Shown here: in pieces, positions 59,232 through 64,000 of the stretch
How the letters are laid out: every line of letters begins with the position of its first letter
How positions within the stretch are numbered: the stretch's first letter is position 1
Made by a program: the position numbers and the translations under genes
The notes under the pieces: model-generated
Seen by the model: the letters and a program-made list of their open reading frames with translations, nothing else
Database searches by the model: none
Told to the model about the DNA's origin: nothing
Origin: Paenibacillus_F sp047238265
GTDB taxonomy: Bacteria > Bacillota > Bacilli > Paenibacillales > NBRC-103111
Direction of reading: 5' to 3'
Assembly (NCBI RefSeq): GCF_047238265.1
Contig: NZ_JBDFMM010000001.1
Span: 372,001 to 436,000 of the forward strand
Length of the DNA: 64,000 nt

Positions 59232-59263
59232 GGGCAGTCCGGGCAGTCCGGGCAGTCCGGGCT
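59232..59263. repeat. 9-bp tandem repeat, 3.5 copies
   Basis: CGGGCAGTC three times plus CGGGC, beginning three bases after the stop codon. Confidence 0.9.
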
Positions 59264-59423
59264 TCCGGCGTTAAGCGGCTTGGGCGAATCCGGGCGCGCG
59301 TCGCGGCACGCTGTGGCGACCGCCGGAGCCCGAAGACCGGTTGAGCCGGCGAACCGCATTCGCGGAGGCAGCGGATTGCATGAGCTTTCGACGCGAGAAT
59401 GACGCATCACTCGCTGCAGCGAG

Positions 59424-59483
59424 CGATGCACTGAGCGATGCACCGAGCGATACACCGAGTGATGCACCGGATGATACACCTCA
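59424..59483. repeat. 12-bp tandem repeat, 5 imperfect copies
   Basis: Units CGATGCACTGAG, CGATGCACCGAG, CGATACACCGAG, TGATGCACCGGA, TGATACACCTCA, progressively diverging. Confidence 0.85.
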
Positions 59484-59570
59484 CGGCGCGGAATTGCCGG
59501 CGTCACCTAACGGCGGTCAACCGCCGAATGAGCAACTTAATTTTGAAGAGACAAGGGGCTGAACAGAGAG

Positions 59571-60929
59571 ATGAGAAGAAAGACTTGGACAACGGTACTT
59601 CTATCGGCACTGACACTGGCGGTAGTGGGGGCGGGCTGCTCGAAAGGAACGGCGGAAACGGCGGGGACGACTGCGGCCGGCGGTTCCCAGGAAGGCGGCA
59701 AGCCGGTTGAAATCCTGCTCGGCTATTATTCCGACGGAAAATCGGATGCGAAGATGAAAGAACTGATCGATAAGTTTATGAAGAAGCACCCGGACATCAA
59801 AGTAAACACCCAGAGCGCCCCTTACGGGCAGTTTTACCAGAAGCTCGATACACAGATCGCGGCCGGCCAGGCGCCGGACGTGTGGCTTTCGGACGGAGTT
59901 TATGTCATGAAATATGCCGAGCGGGGGGCGGTTAAGGATCTCACCGAATGGATCGGCAAAGATTTGAAAAAAGACGACTACTACGGGCTCGATTTCAACA
60001 AAGACGCCAAAGGAAAGTACTGGGCCGTGCCCCAGGGCATTCAGGTGGGGGCGCTCTTTTACAATAAGGATCTGTTCGATAAAGCCGGGGTCGCTTACCC
60101 GAGTGAAGACTGGACGTGGGACGATCTGAAAAAGAACGCGGCGCTGCTTACGCTTGACGCCAAGGGCAAGAAGGCGGACGAATCCGGCTTCGATCCGAAG
60201 AACGTCAACCAGTTCGGACTTACCTTCTTCAGTATTACGGAAGGCTGGTTCTCCGTGATGAAATCTTACGGCGGCGGCGTCCTGGACGATACGGTCCAGA
60301 AGTCGGTCATCAACACCCCGCAGAACAAGCAGGCGTTCGAGTGGATGGTGGACGGCATGAAGAGGGGCATTATCACCGACCCCGTCGATCTGAAAAGCTT
60401 CCAGAGTTCGATGGCGGTATTCCCGAGCGGTTCAGCCGCGATGCGCATCGGCATCTATGCCCGCGTGCTGGCCGCCAACGAAGCGAAGCTGAACTACGAT
60501 GTCACGCTGCTGCCCAAAGGACCCGACGGCAAGCGGGTATCGCCGGTTATCGCGAACTCCTGGGTCGTCAACCAGAAGTCGCCGGACGCCAAGGCGCAGG
60601 CGGCTTGGGAGTGGATCAAGTACTGGGCGACGGAGGACGACGTGCAGAAGGAATGGGCGGCGCTCGGCGAAGCGATTCCCGTCAAGAAATCCGTCGCGAA
60701 TTCCGACGTGTTCCTGAAAGCGGGAGAGAAGCCGGCCAACCGGAAGGCGTTCCTCGACAGCCTGGAATTTGCCAAAACGCTCGACAACAACGCCGTATGG
60801 GAAGAGTGGGTCGGCAAGTTCAACGAGAACGCCCAGCGGGCATTCCTCGGAGACGCTCCGATAGACGCCGCGCTGGCGGATGCCGATAAGGCGGTGCAGA
60901 AGGTGCTGGATGATTTTTATAAGAAGTAA
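59571..60929 (+). CDS. Sugar ABC transporter substrate-binding lipoprotein (importer 2)
   Basis: 452 residues. Lipobox VVGAGC with Cys at about 23, followed by a Gly/Ala/Thr linker. Type 1 solute-binding fold (VEILLGYYSDG, APDVWLSDGVYVMKYAERG, QVGALFYNKDLFDKAGV, AWEWIKYWA). Sequence is distinct from importer 1's protein, so the ligand differs. First gene of an operon SBP - permease - permease - isomerase - Gfo/Idh. Confidence 0.93.
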   Translation: MRRKTWTTVLLSALTLAVVGAGCSKGTAETAGTTAAGGSQEGGKPVEILLGYYSDGKSDAKMKELIDKFMKKHPDIKVNTQSAPYGQFYQKLDTQIAAGQAPDVWLSDGVYVMKYAERGAVKDLTEWIGKDLKKDDYYGLDFNKDAKGKYWAVPQGIQVGALFYNKDLFDKAGVAYPSEDWTWDDLKKNAALLTLDAKGKKADESGFDPKNVNQFGLTFFSITEGWFSVMKSYGGGVLDDTVQKSVINTPQNKQAFEWMVDGMKRGIITDPVDLKSFQSSMAVFPSGSAAMRIGIYARVLAANEAKLNYDVTLLPKGPDGKRVSPVIANSWVVNQKSPDAKAQAAWEWIKYWATEDDVQKEWAALGEAIPVKKSVANSDVFLKAGEKPANRKAFLDSLEFAKTLDNNAVWEEWVGKFNENAQRAFLGDAPIDAALADADKAVQKVLDDFYKK

Positions 60930-60962
60930 ACCGCAATTTACGGAAGGGAGGATGGGCTTTCT

Positions 60963-61916
60963 ATGAACGACACCGTAAGCGGCAAAGCCTATGCGAAAGC
61001 TCAAACCCCGGCAAGAAAGCTCAGACCGCTTGATCAGGAGGGGAAATGGGGACTGCTTCTCGTCTCCCCTTACCTGATTCACTTTATCGTGTTCGTGGCC
61101 GGGCCGCTCATCGCCTCGCTCTATTTCAGCTTCTCGCAATACGACATGATGAACCCGCCGAAATGGACGGGGCTGGACAACTACGGACGTCTGCTCGGGG
61201 ACGAGCTTTTCTGGAAATCGCTGTGGAACACGCTGTATTTCGCGGTTCTGTTCGTTCCGGCCCAGACGATTCTGGCGCTGATCCTGGCCGTTGTGCTGAA
61301 CCAGAAGCTGAAAGGGCTGAAGCTGTTCCGCATGGCCCATTTTATTCCGGTAATTTCATCGTGGACGGTCATTTTGTACGTGTCGGACGCCATTTTCAAT
61401 CCGCGTTTCGGCTTCGCCAACTCGATTCTGGCCTCGCTGGGGCTGGACCCGCAGCGCTGGCTGCAGGACGGGAAGCTCGTGATCCCGCTGCTCGTTCTGA
61501 TCGCCGTCTGGAAGGGGATCGGCTATATCATGGTCATCTATCTGGCCGGCCTGCAAAGCGTGCCCCAGGATTTGTACGAGGCGGCCGAAATAGACGGAGC
61601 GGGCACGCTGCGAAAGTTTATGTCGATCACGTTTCCGCTTATTTCCCCGACGACGTTTCTCGTTATCATTCTGAGCACGATCAGCACGTTCCAGGCCTTC
61701 GAGCAGGTGTATGTTCTGACGGGGGGCGGGGACATCAGTTCCGCGGGCGGACCGAACAATTCCAGCCTGGTCCTGATGCTGTATCTGTACCGCGAAGGTT
61801 TCACCTTCATGCGGATGGGCTATGCCTCGGCTATCGCCTGGGTGCTGTTTATGATCCTGTTCACGCTTACCCTGATTCAAATGAAGGTGCAGAAAAAATG
61901 GGTCCACTACGATTGA
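60963..61916 (+). CDS. Sugar ABC transporter permease (importer 2, UgpA-like)
   Basis: 317 residues, six helices after a basic cytoplasmic N-terminus of about 35 residues; EAA motif DLYEAAEIDGAGTLRKFMSI. GGGAGG precedes the ATG. It starts 33 bases after the binding-protein gene. Confidence 0.94.
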   Translation: MNDTVSGKAYAKAQTPARKLRPLDQEGKWGLLLVSPYLIHFIVFVAGPLIASLYFSFSQYDMMNPPKWTGLDNYGRLLGDELFWKSLWNTLYFAVLFVPAQTILALILAVVLNQKLKGLKLFRMAHFIPVISSWTVILYVSDAIFNPRFGFANSILASLGLDPQRWLQDGKLVIPLLVLIAVWKGIGYIMVIYLAGLQSVPQDLYEAAEIDGAGTLRKFMSITFPLISPTTFLVIILSTISTFQAFEQVYVLTGGGDISSAGGPNNSSLVLMLYLYREGFTFMRMGYASAIAWVLFMILFTLTLIQMKVQKKWVHYD

Positions 61917-61973
61917 CCGGACCCTCCGTAACGGACTTCCGGGCGGCTTTGCCGCCGGAAAGGAGAACCCTCT

Positions 61974-62798
61974 ATGAAGCATAAAAGGCTGCCGACGATT
62001 CTCCGGTATACGGCCATTATTTTATCGTCGCTTGTGATGATTGTTCCGTTCGCGACGGCGCTCATGAACTCGCTCAAGACGTATAAGGAGTACACGTCCG
62101 TACCGCCGAGATGGATGCCGGAAATTTTTCAATGGTCGAACTATGCGGAAGTGCTGAAGCTCGGCAACATCGGCGGGTATACGATGAACAGCTTCTACGT
62201 CGCCCTGTTATCCGTGGCGGGAGCGCTGCTCTCGTGCTCCATGGTCGGCTATGCGTTCGCCCGACTCCGTTTTCCGCTTAAAAACGCCCTGTTCGTCATG
62301 GTGCTCGGAACGATGATGATCCCGCCAGTCGTCATCATCATCCCTCATTTTATTATTTTCAATAATCTGCAAATGCTCGATACGCTTACGCCGCTCTGGG
62401 TAATCGAGTGGCTCGCGCAGCCGTTCGGTATTTTCCTGATGAGGCAGGCGTTTATGAACATTCCGAAGGAATACGAGGAGTCCGCGAAGCTGGAGGGCTG
62501 CAACCCCATTCAGGTGTACTGGCGGATCTTTATGCCGATGGCGAGGCCGACGCTGGCTACGCTGGCGATCTTTACGTTTATGGGCAAATGGAACGAAATT
62601 TTGACGCCGGTTATTTATTTGACCTCGAACGATAAGTTTACGCTCCCGATCGGAATTCTTTCGCTCGGCGGCCAATGGTTCGGCAACGAACAGCTGATGG
62701 TTGCGGCCGCTCTGCTGAGCCTGGTGCCGATTCTGATTGTTTTCTTATTCGCGGAAAAATATTTCGTGCAGAACCACAGTGCCTCGGGCATTAAATGA
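61974..62798 (+). CDS. Sugar ABC transporter permease (importer 2, UgpE-like)
   Basis: 274 residues, six helices, EAA motif EYEESAKLEGCNPIQVYWRI. AAAGGAG precedes the ATG. The C-terminus EKYFVQNHSASGIK is typical of UgpE/MalG-like permeases. No ATPase follows. Confidence 0.94.
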   Translation: MKHKRLPTILRYTAIILSSLVMIVPFATALMNSLKTYKEYTSVPPRWMPEIFQWSNYAEVLKLGNIGGYTMNSFYVALLSVAGALLSCSMVGYAFARLRFPLKNALFVMVLGTMMIPPVVIIIPHFIIFNNLQMLDTLTPLWVIEWLAQPFGIFLMRQAFMNIPKEYEESAKLEGCNPIQVYWRIFMPMARPTLATLAIFTFMGKWNEILTPVIYLTSNDKFTLPIGILSLGGQWFGNEQLMVAAALLSLVPILIVFLFAEKYFVQNHSASGIK

Positions 62799-62815
62799 AA
62801 GGAGACGGCTCTCTT

Positions 62816-63841
62816 ATGAAAATCGCGGCATTCAGCGGCGCTCTCATGGAGTACAGCATTCAGGAAGCGATGAAAATCACGGCGGATCTCGGTTTCGACG
62901 GGATTGAAATCGCGTGCCGGGAGCCTCATTTATCGCCCCAGACATCAATTCCGAGGGTGAAGGAGATCCGCAGGCTCGCCGATGAGCATGTACTGGACAT
63001 CCCGGTGCTGGGCGGCTATATGGGCCGGTTTTCCGAATCGGGCGATCCCGAATGCGCAGCCGCTTACGACGAGTTTCTCGCCCTGCTGGAGCGGGCCGAT
63101 TATCTGGAAACGGACATGATCCGGGTTTTTCCGGGGGGACCCAACGCTTTCCTGGCTGCCGATTATCATTACGAAAAAGCGGCCCACTGGCTCAGAAAAT
63201 GCGCGGAGGCGGCCCGCAGACACGAAAAGACGATCCTGCTGGAGATTCACAATGTGAGCCTGATCGAAACCGTGGAAAGCTCCCTCCGTCTGTTGGAGAT
63301 GATCGGCGAAGACAACGTCGGGCTGATTCACGACGCGGGCAACATGTACATCAGCGACACCGATTTCGGCCGCGCTTCCGTGAGGGGGCTGGGCAGCCGC
63401 CTGCAGCATGTCCATGTGAAGGACGAGAAAAGAATCCCCGCAGCGGGCGGGCCGGGGACGGGAACGTTCCGCAACGTCACCCGGCACGGGGAAGAGCACT
63501 TCCTCCAGTGCCGCCTCGGCGAGGGGGAAGTCGACCACCGGGAGCTCTTCGAGGCGCTGGCGGAGACGGGGTACGGGGGCTGGGTGACGCTCGAATGCTT
63601 CGCCCCGTACCCGCCCGTTGAGCAGCTTGCGCATGACCGCGACGCGGTCCGGCAGCTGCTCCGGGAGACGGCGCCGGCAGCGGCGGCGGAACCTGCGGCG
63701 GCACCGCGGAAAACGGCCGCAGCGTCTGCAGCGACCGCCCCGGAGTCGACAGCAGCGCCCGTATCGGAATCCTCGCCCGCACCGGCAGCAGCGCCGGTAT
63801 CTCCATCCTCTTCATCCGTGTCCGCTCCCGGCGGAAATTAG
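62816..63841 (+). CDS. Sugar phosphate isomerase/epimerase family protein with Ala/Pro/Ser-rich tail
   Basis: 341 residues. TIM barrel of the xylose-isomerase-like/IolE class (residues 1-275): MKIAAFSGALMEYSIQEA, LGFDGIEIACREPH, KTILLEIHN (Glu), VGLIHDAGNMYISD (Asp), LQHVHVKDEKR (His), GGWVTLECF (Glu). The last 60 residues are an unusual low-complexity tail of Ala, Pro and Ser. ATG 62816 is preferred because AAAGGAGA lies 11 bases upstream, although a start overlapping the permease stop is possible. Same fold as 39765-40631 but only distantly similar. Confidence 0.88.
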   Translation: MKIAAFSGALMEYSIQEAMKITADLGFDGIEIACREPHLSPQTSIPRVKEIRRLADEHVLDIPVLGGYMGRFSESGDPECAAAYDEFLALLERADYLETDMIRVFPGGPNAFLAADYHYEKAAHWLRKCAEAARRHEKTILLEIHNVSLIETVESSLRLLEMIGEDNVGLIHDAGNMYISDTDFGRASVRGLGSRLQHVHVKDEKRIPAAGGPGTGTFRNVTRHGEEHFLQCRLGEGEVDHRELFEALAETGYGGWVTLECFAPYPPVEQLAHDRDAVRQLLRETAPAAAAEPAAAPRKTAAASAATAPESTAAPVSESSPAPAAAPVSPSSSSVSAPGGN

Positions 63842-63870
63842 CCTACCATCGAAAGGGAAGTGACTTTCTT

Positions 63871-64000
63871 ATGACAACACCGGTTACGGCGCGGCCAGTC
63901 CGGTTCGGCCTTATCGGCTGCGGCATCATCGCCGACATCCACGCTAAGGGAATCCGGGAGACGCCGGAGGCGGAATTGACCGCGGTGTACGACTTCGTGC
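63871..64000 (+). CDS. Gfo/Idh/MocA-family oxidoreductase (3' end outside window)
   Basis: The 43 codons seen begin MTTPVTARPVRFGLIGCGII, giving the dinucleotide-binding GxGxxA/G motif (GCGIIADIHAKGI) and TAVYDFV, where the acidic residue at the end of strand 2 favours NAD. GAAAGGGAAG precedes the ATG. Last visible gene of the importer-2 operon; it probably oxidises the imported sugar, which the upstream isomerase would also act on. Confidence 0.85.
   Translation, partial: MTTPVTARPVRFGLIGCGIIADIHAKGIRETPEAELTAVYDFV

Larger units (their letters stand above)
59229..59570 (+). other. Intergenic region with short tandem repeats before importer 2
   Basis: 342 bases without a supported gene; a frame of about 70 codons spans the repeats but lacks a ribosome binding site. 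It contains the two repeat tracts listed separately and no clear promoter or terminator. Confidence 0.6.

Noticed and set aside
59341..59562. A 73-codon frame before importer 2 with Asp/Ala/Ser/Pro repeats
   Set aside because: It arises from the 12-bp repeat, has no ribosome binding site, and its composition follows the repeat rather than codon usage.

Overview
The window looks like chromosomal DNA of a Gram-positive, endospore-forming Paenibacillaceae bacterium, most likely Paenibacillus or a close relative. I infer this from strong AGGAGG-type ribosome binding sites, frequent GTG and TTG starts, an SLH-anchored surface enzyme, copper-amine-oxidase-like stalk-domain proteins, many AraC and YesM/YesN-type regulators, and sugar ABC importers without their own ATPase. 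No phage, insertion sequence, CRISPR array or tRNA gene was seen.

The left half (1-35 kb) is rich in exoenzymes, interspersed with small regulatory and housekeeping genes. It carries a subtilisin-like protease, a giant SLH-anchored glycerophosphodiesterase, a thermolysin-type protease, a GH13 alpha-glucosidase, a GH18 chitinase and a second glycerophosphodiesterase that is paralogous to the first. Around these lie TetR, AraC and MocR regulators, DinB, two GNAT traces, a DUF4097 protein, a heme-oxygenase-like diiron protein paired with a SpoIIAA-like protein, a HAD phosphatase, an M24 peptidase, the KhtTU potassium exporter and a YitT-like membrane protein.

The right half (35-64 kb) is a carbohydrate-uptake and catabolism region. 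Two paralogous AraC regulators sit beside an SDR plus uronate-isomerase-like pair, two TIM-barrel sugar isomerases, and three Gfo/Idh/MocA dehydrogenases (one frameshifted, one cut by the window end). There are two complete sugar importers, each a lipoprotein plus two permeases. Each importer is associated with a YesM/YesN two-component system, and the second is also beside a secreted protein with a glycosidase-like TIM barrel. A plausible reading is import of an unidentified sugar acid, polyol or oligosaccharide followed by oxidation and isomerisation. The substrate cannot be read from sequence.

The most unusual items are these: a diverged fragment of 23S rRNA of about 280 bp lying antisense between two sugar genes; simple tandem repeats placed between stop codons and the next terminator or gene; four frameshifts of the same phase in otherwise intact genes; a tandem glycerophosphodiesterase architecture with one apparently dead barrel; and low-complexity insertions inside the ATP-binding domains of both sensor kinases.
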